NCBI RefSeq assembly: GCF_028687615.1
Contig: NZ_JAQTZU010000002.1
Span: 124,001-188,000, forward strand
Source of the DNA: Methylovulum sp.
Lineage (GTDB): Bacteria > Pseudomonadota > Gammaproteobacteria > Methylococcales > Methylomonadaceae
Length of the DNA stretch: 64,000 nucleotides
Reading direction: 5' to 3'
The notes under the pieces were generated by a model that had not been told where the DNA came from, did no database searches, and saw only the letters and a list, made by a program, of their open reading frames with translations. The number at the start of each line of letters is the position of its first letter. Position 1 is the first letter of the stretch. Made by a program: the position numbers and the translations under genes. Positions 16,961-25,126 of this stretch are shown here, piece by piece.

Positions 16961-17493
16961 ACGATGATGTCAAGCAAAAAAACGCCAAATTAGTACGCAC
17001 TTTGGTATTCGTGGTGGTTGCTATGTTCGGTTTCGGTTTCGCCCTCGTCCCGCTTTATGACGTGCTCTGTGATATTACCGGACTGAATGGCAAAGTGGCG
17101 TCGGTAGCAGTTAAAGAAATTGTTTATCCGGTTGATAAAGATAGGGAAGTCAGCGTCGAATTTGTGACTTCGCTGAATGAATCGGCACCGATGTTGTTCC
17201 GTTCGGAAACTAAAAAACTGAAAGTTCATCCTGGTGAATATTACACGGTTAATTTTTATGCCGAAAATTTGACGGATAAGGTCATGGTCGCACAGGCAAT
17301 TCCAAGTATTTCACCAGGTTTGGCTGCCGAATATTTTAAAAAGACCGAGTGTTTTTGTTTTACAGAACAAACTTTCAAACCGCGCGAAGGCCGGACGATG
17401 CCGGTACGTTTTGTGGTCGATCCAAATTTACCTAAGCAGTACAAAATAATCACGCTTGCTTATACATTTTTTGATAATACTAAAACACAGTAG
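16957..17493 (+). CDS. ctaG: Cytochrome c oxidase assembly protein CtaG/Cox11
   Basis: A 178-residue protein: short cytoplasmic N-terminus, one membrane anchor ([27 protein letters not shown]) and a periplasmic immunoglobulin-like domain with the copper-binding CFCFTEQ motif at about 128-134. Cox11 delivers copper to the CuB site of subunit I. The conserved NVSPALAAQYF-like stretch appears as [17 protein letters not shown]. Coupled to the small gene upstream and followed 17 bases later by coxC. Confidence 0.95.
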   Translation: MNDDVKQKNAKLVRTLVFVVVAMFGFGFALVPLYDVLCDITGLNGKVASVAVKEIVYPVDKDREVSVEFVTSLNESAPMLFRSETKKLKVHPGEYYTVNFYAENLTDKVMVAQAIPSISPGLAAEYFKKTECFCFTEQTFKPREGRTMPVRFVVDPNLPKQYKIITLAYTFFDNTKTQ

Positions 17494-17510
17494 AAGGATA
17501 GGGGAATAAC

Positions 17511-18395
17511 ATGTCTTCAAACGAAACTTATTACATTCCGCATAAGGCGACCTGGCCGGTGATGGCTACCGCTGGTTTAATGTTGACGCTGGCGGGTTTT
17601 GCAAATTATTTGAACCATTCGTCTATTGGTTCACCCATGATGATTATTGGTTTTGCCATCTTCATCGTGATGCTGGCGGGATGGTTTACGTTACAGGCGA
17701 CTGAGAGCGAAGCGGGCATGTATAGCGCCCAGGTAGGCATTTCCTATCGGATGGGCATGATGTGGTTTATCTTTTCTGAAGTGATGTTTTTTGCCGTTTT
17801 CTTCGGATCACTTTGGTACACCCGCAATTTGTCAGTGCCTTGGTTAGGTGGTGAAGGCATAGGTGCGGCGACTAAAGAATTATTATGGCCCGAATTTGAA
17901 GCCCATTGGCCGACTAACGGCCCAGCTAAATTGATCAACGGCTTGCCGACCCAAGACGGTGAATTTGAGCCTATGGGTGCTTGGGGGCTGCCGTTCTTAA
18001 ACACTCTGATCCTGTTGAGCAGTGGCGTGACGTGTACTTGGGCGCATCATGGTTTGTTGGCAAATAAACGTGAGCAACTGATAAAAGGTTTGATCGCCAC
18101 TGTCGCTTTGGGCTTTTTGTTCGTTGCTTTCCAAGCGTTTGAATATCATGAAGCTTATACCGAAATGGGTCTGACTTTGGGATCAGGTATTTATGGCTCG
18201 ACTTTCTTTATGTTGACCGGTTTTCATGGTTTACATGTTTGTATCGGCGCCATAATTTTGAGCGTGGTGCTGTTCCGTAGCGCCAAAGGCCATTTCAAAC
18301 CGGAAAATCATTTTGCTTTTGAAGCGGCGGCCTGGTATTGGCATTTTGTTGACGTGGTTTGGTTAGGTTTGTTTATTTTTGTGTATCTGATTTAA
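17511..18395 (+). CDS. coxC: Cytochrome c oxidase subunit III
   Basis: A 294-residue seven-helix membrane protein with YYIPHKATWPVMATAGL at the start, FILSEVMFF-like FIFSEVMFFAVFFGSL, and the C-terminal GFHGLHVCIGAIIL...AAAWYWHFVDVVWLGLF signature of subunit III. Glu in FSEVMFF and the WHFVDVVWL pattern are intact. Subunit III stabilises the subunit I proton path. Last gene of the coxB-coxA-small protein-ctaG-coxC operon, closed by a terminator. Confidence 0.96.
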   Translation: MSSNETYYIPHKATWPVMATAGLMLTLAGFANYLNHSSIGSPMMIIGFAIFIVMLAGWFTLQATESEAGMYSAQVGISYRMGMMWFIFSEVMFFAVFFGSLWYTRNLSVPWLGGEGIGAATKELLWPEFEAHWPTNGPAKLINGLPTQDGEFEPMGAWGLPFLNTLILLSSGVTCTWAHHGLLANKREQLIKGLIATVALGFLFVAFQAFEYHEAYTEMGLTLGSGIYGSTFFMLTGFHGLHVCIGAIILSVVLFRSAKGHFKPENHFAFEAAAWYWHFVDVVWLGLFIFVYLI

Positions 18396-18410
18396 ACGGC
18401 CCGAAAAACA

Positions 18411-18448
18411 AAAAAAGCGTTGTCTGTCTGTGGCAACGCTTTTTTTTT
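18411..18448 (+). terminator. Rho-independent terminator of the cox operon
   Basis: AAAAAAGCGTTG tctgtctgtgg CAACGCTTTTTTTTT. The A tract on the other side means it may also serve the convergent DUF2909 gene. Confidence 0.9.
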
Positions 18449-18473
18449 GTGTAAAGCTTTTGTAAGCCTTTGT

Positions 18474-18737
18474 TTACTTAACTGGTTGTAATGCTGGTGT
18501 TGCTTGTCTTATTGTGTTGATTTGTGCGCCTATGCCGTGCGGTTTCAAGATTCCGGTTGCCAGGGCAATAAAGATAAAAATGAACAATAAAACGGAAAGC
18601 GAGATACGGAAGGTCAAGGCTTTGACAATTTTTTCGGAATGTTCTTGGTTCTTATCTTTTATCAAGTTAAAAAGTGCGATGCCAAGGCTGATAATAATCA
18701 GGGCAAACGCGAAAATGGCTATGCTTTTTATGATCAT
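18474..18737 (-). CDS. Twin-transmembrane protein (DUF2909 family)
   Basis: An 87-residue protein from the ATG at 18735-18737 (MIIKSIAIFAFALIIISLGI); the longer frame upstream is not supported. Two hydrophobic helices (2-22 and 46-64) flank a charged loop, followed by the GILKPHGIG motif near the C-terminus, typical of DUF2909. In Pseudomonas and relatives this gene lies on the opposite strand between coxC and surf1, exactly as here. Its role is unknown but position implies a link with the oxidase. Confidence 0.83.
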   Translation of the reverse strand: MIIKSIAIFAFALIIISLGIALFNLIKDKNQEHSEKIVKALTFRISLSVLLFIFIFIALATGILKPHGIGAQINTIRQATPALQPVK

Positions 18738-18828
18738 GTCGGTGTTGTGCTTGTGGAATAAAGTTATTTTCGATTGTTCAGGTTTGAATACCAAACGTTA
18801 ATTAATGCAAGTTCGATGAAATGATGCC

Positions 18829-19539
18829 ATGCCGTTTAAAATAATCCCCACCTTGGTTTATCTGGTTTTGTTGCCGATTTTGCTTGCATTGGGAAACTGG
18901 CAGCTTAACCGTGCAGAAGAAAAACGGCAATTCCTTGTTTTGCAGGAACAGCAAGCCAATAGCGAAGTGATGGCTTTGTCCGTGTCCAGTCAAGATGATG
19001 TGCAAGATTTAAGATATAAAAAAGTACGGTTCACGGGGCATTATGACGTAGCGCATCAATTTTTGCTCGATAATCAGGTTTATGCCGGCAAAGCGGGGTA
19101 TTTTGTGTTGACTCCTTTTGTGCTTGAAAGTGGGGCAAAAGCGGTGTTGGTCAATAGGGGATGGTTGCCTTTAACGCCAAACCGTGCCATTTTGCCAGAT
19201 GTGAAATTTACCAGTATCCAAACAACAATTACGGGAAGAATCAACCAATTTCCGAGTGTCGGCATCAAACTCCCCGAAGCCGATATTCCGGCTGGTAATT
19301 GGCCTTCTGTGGTGCAAGTTGCCGATAGTTCAATTCTGGCTAAGAAACTGGGGTATCCTTTGTTCAGCTTTCAGGTCGAATTGGACAAGCATTTTCCAGA
19401 TGGCTATACCCGCGAATGGCAAACAAGCACCCTGATGCCACCCGAACAACACACCGCTTATGCCATGCAATGGTTTGCGTTGGCTTTAACGTTGACGCTA
19501 CTTTTTATTGTGTACAGTTTAAAAAAATCAAATGATTAA
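18829..19539 (+). CDS. SURF1-family oxidase assembly protein
   Basis: A 236-residue protein with the standard SURF1 layout: N-terminal membrane helix ending in LGNWQLNRAEEKR, a central periplasmic domain (GKAGYFVLTPFVLESGAKAVLVNRGWLP) and a C-terminal helix preceded by PEQHTAYAMQWFALALTL. SURF1 assists heme A insertion into subunit I. The stop overlaps the next gene by 8 bases. The neighbourhood (coxC, DUF2909, SURF1, small thioredoxin-like protein, CtaA) is the normal gammaproteobacterial order. Confidence 0.93.
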   Translation: MPFKIIPTLVYLVLLPILLALGNWQLNRAEEKRQFLVLQEQQANSEVMALSVSSQDDVQDLRYKKVRFTGHYDVAHQFLLDNQVYAGKAGYFVLTPFVLESGAKAVLVNRGWLPLTPNRAILPDVKFTSIQTTITGRINQFPSVGIKLPEADIPAGNWPSVVQVADSSILAKKLGYPLFSFQVELDKHFPDGYTREWQTSTLMPPEQHTAYAMQWFALALTLTLLFIVYSLKKSND

Positions 19540-20269
19540 CCAACAACAAAAAAACCACCTAATTATTTTAGTTATTTTTGGGATGTCGGTCATCCCCGTC
19601 CTGATTGCTTGGAGCCTTAGCAAAAACACCGCTTTGCTGACGGGTAGCGTCAATAAAGGTCAATTAATAAGCCCGGTTGTCGCGACTGATTGGGCCGAAT
19701 TTTCGGGTTTTGACGAATTTTCCGAGAAAAATATTGGCGAAATCAAAGGGCATTGGCTGATAGTTAATGTCATGCCCAAAAACCAATGTGCACAAGTGTG
19801 TTTGGACTCCCTATTAAAAACCAAGCAATTACGTTTGATGCTTAATAAGGAATTGCCACGGACGCGGCGTATTGTAATGATACTTAAGGAAATTAAACCT
19901 GGAATCGCTAAACAGTATTGGCTTAAGGATGCTTTGTTATGGCGGTTGCGCCAAACCCAAAACAAACAAGATGAAGCGTTGTTTACAGAGTTGTTGCATG
20001 AACAAAATAAACTTGACGACGCATTGGTTACAAAATTGATAGCTCAGGACAAACCTGAGCTTGCCTCCAGTTCTGATTTAATCAGGATCAAACCTAGCAT
20101 TAGTTTGATAAAAAAAATGACCGACATTAGAAAAAGCGATATACCCGATGGCATGTTGTTTTTAATCGACCCGTTGGGCAACTTGATGATGCAATACGAG
20201 CCTGGATTTGATCCTTACCAAGTGAAAAGTGATCTTATGCACCTGTTGAAAATCTCCCAAATTGGTTAA
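19532..20269 (+). CDS. Membrane-anchored thioredoxin-fold-like protein of the oxidase cluster
   Basis: A 245-residue protein with one N-terminal membrane helix (LIILVIFGMSVIPVLIAWSLS) and a periplasmic domain. IKGHWLIVNVMPKNQCAQVCLDSLLKTKQLRLMLNKE resembles SCO/thioredoxin-fold proteins, with a C-x3-C pair, and the C-terminal IPDGMLFLIDPLGNLMMQYEPGFDP matches the end of that fold. Proteins of this kind occupy the slot between surf1 and ctaA in other gammaproteobacteria and are assumed to act in oxidase maturation. A charged stretch around 145-180 (NKQDEALFTELLHEQNKLDD) looks like an insertion relative to the shorter relatives I know. Function is inferred. Confidence 0.75.
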   Translation: MINQQQKNHLIILVIFGMSVIPVLIAWSLSKNTALLTGSVNKGQLISPVVATDWAEFSGFDEFSEKNIGEIKGHWLIVNVMPKNQCAQVCLDSLLKTKQLRLMLNKELPRTRRIVMILKEIKPGIAKQYWLKDALLWRLRQTQNKQDEALFTELLHEQNKLDDALVTKLIAQDKPELASSSDLIRIKPSISLIKKMTDIRKSDIPDGMLFLIDPLGNLMMQYEPGFDPYQVKSDLMHLLKISQIG

Positions 20270-20289
20270 TAAAAAGGGAACGAGAAGTA

Positions 20290-22257
20290 ATGTTTAGAAA
20301 ATTAACCCTGTTTAGCGTTGTCCTGGCGTTAATCGTTATCGTATTAGGTGCCTACAGCCGATTTTCCGGCGGGCAACTGAGTTGCCCCGACTGGCCGACT
20401 TGTTACGGGCAGTTATTCATCGGTGATATTTCGCAGTTGAACATGCCATCGGGTGTTGGACTTGTTGGCATTTGGAAAGAACTTGCCTACCGTTATGCTT
20501 ACCTATTGTTAGGCTTGATTATTTTGCCGATGGTTATATTAAGTTGGCGGGAAAAATCCTCTCGGCTTGTCGCGGTGGCAACAATGTCGGCATTGTTGGT
20601 TTGCGTCGGTTCGCAGGCCATTTTGAATTATTGGCTGGTCAAGCTACAGGCCATGCCGATAGTCGTGACAGGCAGCATAATTCTAAATATGGTTAGTTTT
20701 TGGCTGTTGTGTGGATTGTATCTGTACAGTAAAGCCAATATTATTTTGCTAAACAAGGCTGCTTCAGTTTGGTTTTGCCGGTTTGCCATGCTGGTTTTAT
20801 TTTTGCAGATTAGCTTAGGTGCGTGGGTCAGTGCCAACCATGCCAGCTTGGTGTGTGTCGGGTTTCCACAATGCAACGGGCAATGGCTGCCCGTAGCGGA
20901 TTATCAAAACGCTTTGAATTTATTAGGCGGTTTGCTTAGTGGCTATAGTGGTGATTTGTCTTATGACCAGCAAGTGGCGGTCAATGTCTTGCACCGCTGG
21001 GGCGCGGTGGTGTGTTTCTTCCTGTTGACTGCATTGATATGGGGCAGCCTGTCGGTAAATAAACCCAGACCCGTCAGGGTGGCTGCTTTATGGTTAAGCC
21101 TCTTGGTTTTTGTTGAAATTAGCTTGGGCATTGCTGGTTTTAAATTAGCAATGCCTGTATGGGTCGTCGTTGTCCACAATGCAATAGCTGCATTGTTAAT
21201 GTTGCCGTTGCTGGCGATCAGTTTTTATAGTCGCTATGGATTGATGGAAGCCGAACCGGTGCTTGCCGGACCGGAACCGGCGGTTGCCACGGTCAGCGAA
21301 GATATTGCCGAAGCGCTTTATGAAGAACCCGCTCCTGAATCATTGTTGTTGCGGCTGAAAAGCCAACTAAAACGTACCCGTTCAGGTTTGGGCGGTATTT
21401 TGACGAATCTGGCACTGGGTTCCAAGGCAATTGACCAGGATTTGCTTGAAGATCTGGAAACCCGTTTATTGATGGCGGACATAGGCATTAATGTCACTAC
21501 CGACATTATCGCGCAGTTGACGCAACGGCTTGAACGCCATCAACTCAGCGACGGCGAAGCATTGTCGGCGGCTTTGAAAGAAGAATTGCTCAATATTTTA
21601 CAGCCGTGCAACCAGCCGTTGTGCATACCGAAACAAGATAAGCCTTTTGTCATTTTGGTCGTCGGCGTCAATGGTGCTGGCAAAACCACGACCATAGGCA
21701 AATTAGCCAAACGTTTGCAGGTGCAAGGCCACAGCGTCATGCTGGCGGCGGGTGACACGTTTCGGGCGGCGGCGGTTGAACAATTGCAAACCTGGGGAGA
21801 ACGGAACAAGATCCATGTCGTGGCGCAGCATACCGGTGCCGATTCGGCCTCAGTGATTTATGATGGTGTGCAATCCGCCCAGGCCAAGGGCATAGACGTG
21901 TTGATCGCCGACACCGCAGGACGTTTGCATACCAAATCGAATCTGATGGACGAATTGAAAAAAGTCAAACGTATCATGGCTAAGTTGGATGAAACTGCGC
22001 CGCATGAAGTGTTGCTGGTATTGGATGCGGGGACTGGACAAAATGCCTTGTCGCAAGCGAAATTGTTCAATGAAGCTGTAGCCTTAACGGGTTTGGTGTT
22101 GACCAAATTGGATGGCACGGCAAAAGGCGGCGTGATTTTTGCCCTTGCTAAACAATCAGGCATTCCTATCCGTTTTATCGGTATCGGCGAAGGTATTGAT
22201 GATTTGCAAGATTTTAATGCCGAAAATTTTGTAAACGCCTTATTTGCCAATGATTAA
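20290..22257 (+). CDS. Fusion of a degenerate heme A synthase (CtaA/COX15-like) with the SRP receptor FtsY
   Basis: One uninterrupted 655-residue frame. Residues 1-315 have eight membrane helices and the CtaA cysteine motifs SCPDWPTC and CVGFPQC. Conserved His of the C-terminal half are present (H235 in VLHRWG, H296 in VVHNAIAALL), but the two of the N-terminal half are replaced: KELAYRY (Y67 where EXXHR is expected) and VVTGSI (S129 where VVTxH is expected). Residues about 320-350 are acidic, like an FtsY A domain, followed by a complete NG GTPase: RTRSGLGG, P-loop GVNGAGKTTT (459-468), DTFRAAAVEQL, DTAGR (541-545) and TKLDGTAKGG. Met319 (position 21244) could start FtsY alone but lacks a ribosome binding site. 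ftsE and ftsX follow. ctaB, normally next to ctaA, is missing. Confidence 0.9.
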   Translation: MFRKLTLFSVVLALIVIVLGAYSRFSGGQLSCPDWPTCYGQLFIGDISQLNMPSGVGLVGIWKELAYRYAYLLLGLIILPMVILSWREKSSRLVAVATMSALLVCVGSQAILNYWLVKLQAMPIVVTGSIILNMVSFWLLCGLYLYSKANIILLNKAASVWFCRFAMLVLFLQISLGAWVSANHASLVCVGFPQCNGQWLPVADYQNALNLLGGLLSGYSGDLSYDQQVAVNVLHRWGAVVCFFLLTALIWGSLSVNKPRPVRVAALWLSLLVFVEISLGIAGFKLAMPVWVVVVHNAIAALLMLPLLAISFYSRYGLMEAEPVLAGPEPAVATVSEDIAEALYEEPAPESLLLRLKSQLKRTRSGLGGILTNLALGSKAIDQDLLEDLETRLLMADIGINVTTDIIAQLTQRLERHQLSDGEALSAALKEELLNILQPCNQPLCIPKQDKPFVILVVGVNGAGKTTTIGKLAKRLQVQGHSVMLAAGDTFRAAAVEQLQTWGERNKIHVVAQHTGADSASVIYDGVQSAQAKGIDVLIADTAGRLHTKSNLMDELKKVKRIMAKLDETAPHEVLLVLDAGTGQNALSQAKLFNEAVALTGLVLTKLDGTAKGGVIFALAKQSGIPIRFIGIGEGIDDLQDFNAENFVNALFAND

Positions 22258-22282
22258 GCCTTGATTAACTAAAATATCGCCT

Positions 22283-22939
22283 ATGTTAAAGTTTGAAAAT
22301 GTCAGTAAACGTTATCAGGAAACCGGCGAAGTGTTGCGTGATGTCAGTTTCCATTTACGGCACGGTGAGCTTGCTTTTCTGACTGGACATTCGGGGGCGG
22401 GCAAGAGCACTTTGTTAAAATTGATTGGGGTGATGGAACGCTGCAATAAAGGCCAAATATTTCTTGATGGTGAAAACCTAAGCCATGCAAAAGAAAAGCA
22501 AATCCCCTACTTGCGCCGTAAAATGGGCTTTATTTATCAAGATTACAAGCTGTTACAAGACCGGACGGTGTTTGACAATGTTGCATTGCCATTGGTGATC
22601 GCAGGTTTTGGACATCAGGAAATTGGCCGTAAAGTGAGGGCGGTGTTGGATAAAGTCGGCCTGTCGGGCAAGGAAAAAAAATTCCCGTTGGCTTTGTCGG
22701 GCGGGGAGCAGCAACGGGTTGGAATTGCACGGGCGGTGGTAAATAAACCGCCGATTATCATCGCCGATGAGCCGACAGGTAATCTTGATCCTGAATTATC
22801 TTCTGAAATCATGAGCTTGTTTGAAAGTTTCCAGCAAGTCGGCGTTACCGTATTCATCGCATCGCATGATATTTCGTTGATAAAAAAAATGAACCATCGT
22901 GTGTTAAAGCTTGACCACGGCCAATTGGTGTCGAGCTAG
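22283..22939 (+). CDS. ftsE: Cell division ATP-binding protein FtsE
   Basis: A 218-residue ABC ATPase: Walker A GHSGAGKSTLL (about 37-47), Q-loop FIYQDYKLL, signature LSGGEQQRVGIARAVV and Walker B IIIADEPTGNLD. The sequence FENVSKRYQETGEVLRDVSFHL is typical for FtsE. With FtsX it forms a membrane complex that activates periplasmic peptidoglycan hydrolases at the septum. Its stop (TAG) is directly followed by the ftsX ATG, and it lies 25 bases downstream of the ctaA-ftsY fusion, in the standard ftsYEX order. Confidence 0.96.
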   Translation: MLKFENVSKRYQETGEVLRDVSFHLRHGELAFLTGHSGAGKSTLLKLIGVMERCNKGQIFLDGENLSHAKEKQIPYLRRKMGFIYQDYKLLQDRTVFDNVALPLVIAGFGHQEIGRKVRAVLDKVGLSGKEKKFPLALSGGEQQRVGIARAVVNKPPIIIADEPTGNLDPELSSEIMSLFESFQQVGVTVFIASHDISLIKKMNHRVLKLDHGQLVSS

Positions 22940-23974
22940 ATGAACAAATATAATAAAAGACGGCAACAGACACGGGAAGTCAAACCGCCTAAATATCTTA
23001 AACCGGCTAAATCCGATAGCCGCCAGAATACGGTGGCTGGCGGTAGTTTTATGGATAAGCTAAATGCTTACCGTGACCTTCATGCCCATGCCCTTTTTTC
23101 CAGTTTAGGGCGCTTGGTGGCATCGCCATTCACATCTATCATGACCGTTGCTGTGCTCGCCATTGCCATATCCTTGGCTAGCGGTTTTTATCTGGTGTTG
23201 GTCAATTTTCAGCAATTGACCAGTCATTTGGAGACCAGCACACAAATTTCCTTGTTCCTTAAAGAGGAAGTGTCAGAACTCCATGCCAAAAAGCTGGCGG
23301 ATGGCATCAGAAACAAGCCTGAAGTACAGCAAGTCACGTTGATTAACAAGGAGCAGGGCTTAGCGGAATTTAAAACTTACAGTGGTTTTGGTTCAGCTAT
23401 TTCTGCTTTAAAAACCAATCCCTTACCAATAGTTATCCAGGTATTGCCGAAAAATTCCCTGACTGACAAGCGGCAACTTGAGGCACTTTTGCATGAATTC
23501 CAGCAAAATGTGGACGTTGATCTGGCCCAGATGGATATGCAATGGCTAGAGCGTTTGCAGTCGATTATCGCCGTTGGCGAGTGTGCGGCGACCATACTTA
23601 ACCTGATGCTGGGTTTGGCGGTATTGTTTATTACCGCAAACACCATTCGTCTGGAGCTTCATAGCCGTCGTGAAGAAGTGATTATCGCCAAATTGGTCGG
23701 AGCCACTCATGGCTTTATTCAGAGACCGTTTTTATACGCCGGTCTATGGATTGGTTTTATCTCTGGTGTTGTGGCTTGGTTTATTGTCACTGCCATGATG
23801 TTGATATTGAGATCACCTGTAGAAACCCTGTCTTCTCTTTATGGCGGCAATTTTCATTTGGTGTTTTTTAGTTTTACAGAAACGCTTAAATTGATCGGAA
23901 TTTCGTCTTTATTGGGTGTTGTAGGCTCCTGGGCTGTTTTGATGTATCAGCTTCAGCATACCAAACCTGAATAA
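22940..23974 (+). CDS. ftsX: Cell division protein FtsX
   Basis: A 344-residue membrane protein. A basic N-terminal tail (about 45 residues) precedes helix 1 (SIMTVAVLAIAISLASGFYL), then the large periplasmic loop that engages the hydrolase activator (STQISLFLKEEVSELHAKKLA...), and three helices at the C-terminus with NTIRLELHSRREEVIIAKLVGATHGFIQRPFLYAG, the conserved FtsX coupling region. Start is immediately after the ftsE stop. Confidence 0.95.
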   Translation: MNKYNKRRQQTREVKPPKYLKPAKSDSRQNTVAGGSFMDKLNAYRDLHAHALFSSLGRLVASPFTSIMTVAVLAIAISLASGFYLVLVNFQQLTSHLETSTQISLFLKEEVSELHAKKLADGIRNKPEVQQVTLINKEQGLAEFKTYSGFGSAISALKTNPLPIVIQVLPKNSLTDKRQLEALLHEFQQNVDVDLAQMDMQWLERLQSIIAVGECAATILNLMLGLAVLFITANTIRLELHSRREEVIIAKLVGATHGFIQRPFLYAGLWIGFISGVVAWFIVTAMMLILRSPVETLSSLYGGNFHLVFFSFTETLKLIGISSLLGVVGSWAVLMYQLQHTKPE

Positions 23975-23994
23975 AACTTGAACTTTAAAAATTG

Positions 23995-24021
23995 TTGGCA
24001 CTCACTAGCACCGAGTGCTAA
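23995..24021 (+). promoter_or_regulatory. CIRCE operator (HrcA site) upstream of rpoH
   Basis: TTGGCACTC-N9-GAGTGCTAA matches the CIRCE consensus TTAGCACTC-N9-GAGTGCTAA at 17 of 18 arm positions with the exact 9-base spacer. It lies 35 bases before the rpoH start. Such a site predicts that the HrcA repressor controls synthesis of the heat-shock sigma factor. hrcA itself is not in this window. Confidence 0.9.
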
Positions 24022-24056
24022 AATTTATCCAAGTTTTTACCTATCGGGGGACTAAT

Positions 24057-24914
24057 ATGAGTAACGCCTTAACTTTACCGGTCAATTTATCTGTCGGCAC
24101 CTTTGACGCCTATCTGAATCTTGTTAGACAGATGCCTAAATTAACATCTGAGCAAGAACATGAATTAGCTTTGAAATACCGAGACGATGGTGATCTGGAA
24201 GCGGCTAGGCAACTGGTCATGACCAATCTGCGTTTTGTCGTGCATGTCGCCAAAGGTTACAGCGGTTATGGTTTGTCCATGCCAGATATTGTCCAAGAAG
24301 GCAATGTTGGTTTGATGAAAGCCGTTAAACGTTTTGATCCCGATATGGGGGTACGCTTGGTGTCCTTCGCCGTGCACTGGATCAAGGCTGAAATCCACGA
24401 ATATGTCATCAAAAACTGGGCTATCGTCAAAATTGCGACCACCAAAGCCCAGCGCAAGCTGTTTTTCAATTTACGCAAATCCAAAGATGATTTGGGTTGG
24501 TTGTCCAATAACGAAGCCGAAGCCATTGCCAGTGATTTGAATGTCGAGTTGAGCAGCGTCTACGAAATGGAAAAGCGTCTGGGCAATCGCGATATGCCCT
24601 TTGATATGAGTGATGACGACTCAGATGAAGACAGCTACATCGCACCGGCTAATTATCTTCAGCAACATGGAGCCGACCCTGCAATGCTGCTGGAAAACGC
24701 CGATTGGGGCGGACATGAGCATGATTTGCTGCATGATGCGATGGCGACTTTGGATGAACGTAGCCTGGACATTGTTTCCAGCCGTTGGTTGGCGGAGAAA
24801 AAAGCCACTTTGCATGAGTTGGCGGAACGTTACAATGTTTCGGCGGAGCGGATACGGCAATTGGAACAAAATGCGATGAAGAAACTTAAGGCCGCCGTGG
24901 TCTTAGAAGCTTGA
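24057..24914 (+). CDS. rpoH: RNA polymerase heat-shock sigma factor RpoH (sigma-32)
   Basis: A 285-residue sigma-70-family factor from the ATG at 24057 with GGGGGAC upstream. Region 2 contains NLRFVVHVAKGYSGYGLSMP and DIVQEGNVGLMKAVKRFDP; the RpoH box is recognisable as QRKLFFNLRK; region 4.2 ends AERYNVSAERIRQLEQNAMKKLK. It directs heat-shock transcription. The order ftsY-ftsE-ftsX-rpoH is typical for gammaproteobacteria. A CIRCE element sits in its leader and a terminator follows. Confidence 0.97.
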   Translation: MSNALTLPVNLSVGTFDAYLNLVRQMPKLTSEQEHELALKYRDDGDLEAARQLVMTNLRFVVHVAKGYSGYGLSMPDIVQEGNVGLMKAVKRFDPDMGVRLVSFAVHWIKAEIHEYVIKNWAIVKIATTKAQRKLFFNLRKSKDDLGWLSNNEAEAIASDLNVELSSVYEMEKRLGNRDMPFDMSDDDSDEDSYIAPANYLQQHGADPAMLLENADWGGHEHDLLHDAMATLDERSLDIVSSRWLAEKKATLHELAERYNVSAERIRQLEQNAMKKLKAAVVLEA

Positions 24915-24952
24915 GCTAGCCAAGATTTAACACGTAACATTTGGTATCGAGT

Positions 24953-24988
24953 AAAAAGGCTTAACGATCCATCGTTAAGCCTTTTTTA
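24953..24988 (+). terminator. Rho-independent terminator of rpoH
   Basis: AAAAAGGCTTAACGAT ccatcg-centred stem with TTAAGCCTTTTTT: stem of about 13 bp and a T tract, 40 bases after the stop. Confidence 0.92.
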
Positions 24989-25126
24989 TTTGCGGCAATT
25001 ATTCTTTCCGACGCTAATTAAAAGATAACAAGTCCTTAGGTGGGCTAGGGGTCAACATTAAAGCCCGTCGTTTTAAATTTATAATCGGCAAAAATTGCCC
25101 TAGCCCATTTAAAAAAAGGGGGATTC

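Noticed and set aside
20290-22257. Two separate genes (ctaA and ftsY) with an unseen stop
   Set aside because: The frame was followed codon by codon through 21150-21350 without a stop or shift, and no ribosome binding site precedes Met319. An assembly or deletion artefact remains possible but is not visible in the sequence.
24001-24056. Upstream extension of rpoH to 24015
   Set aside because: That start lies within the CIRCE operator and lacks a ribosome binding site; the ATG at 24057 has GGGGGAC and matches RpoH N-termini.
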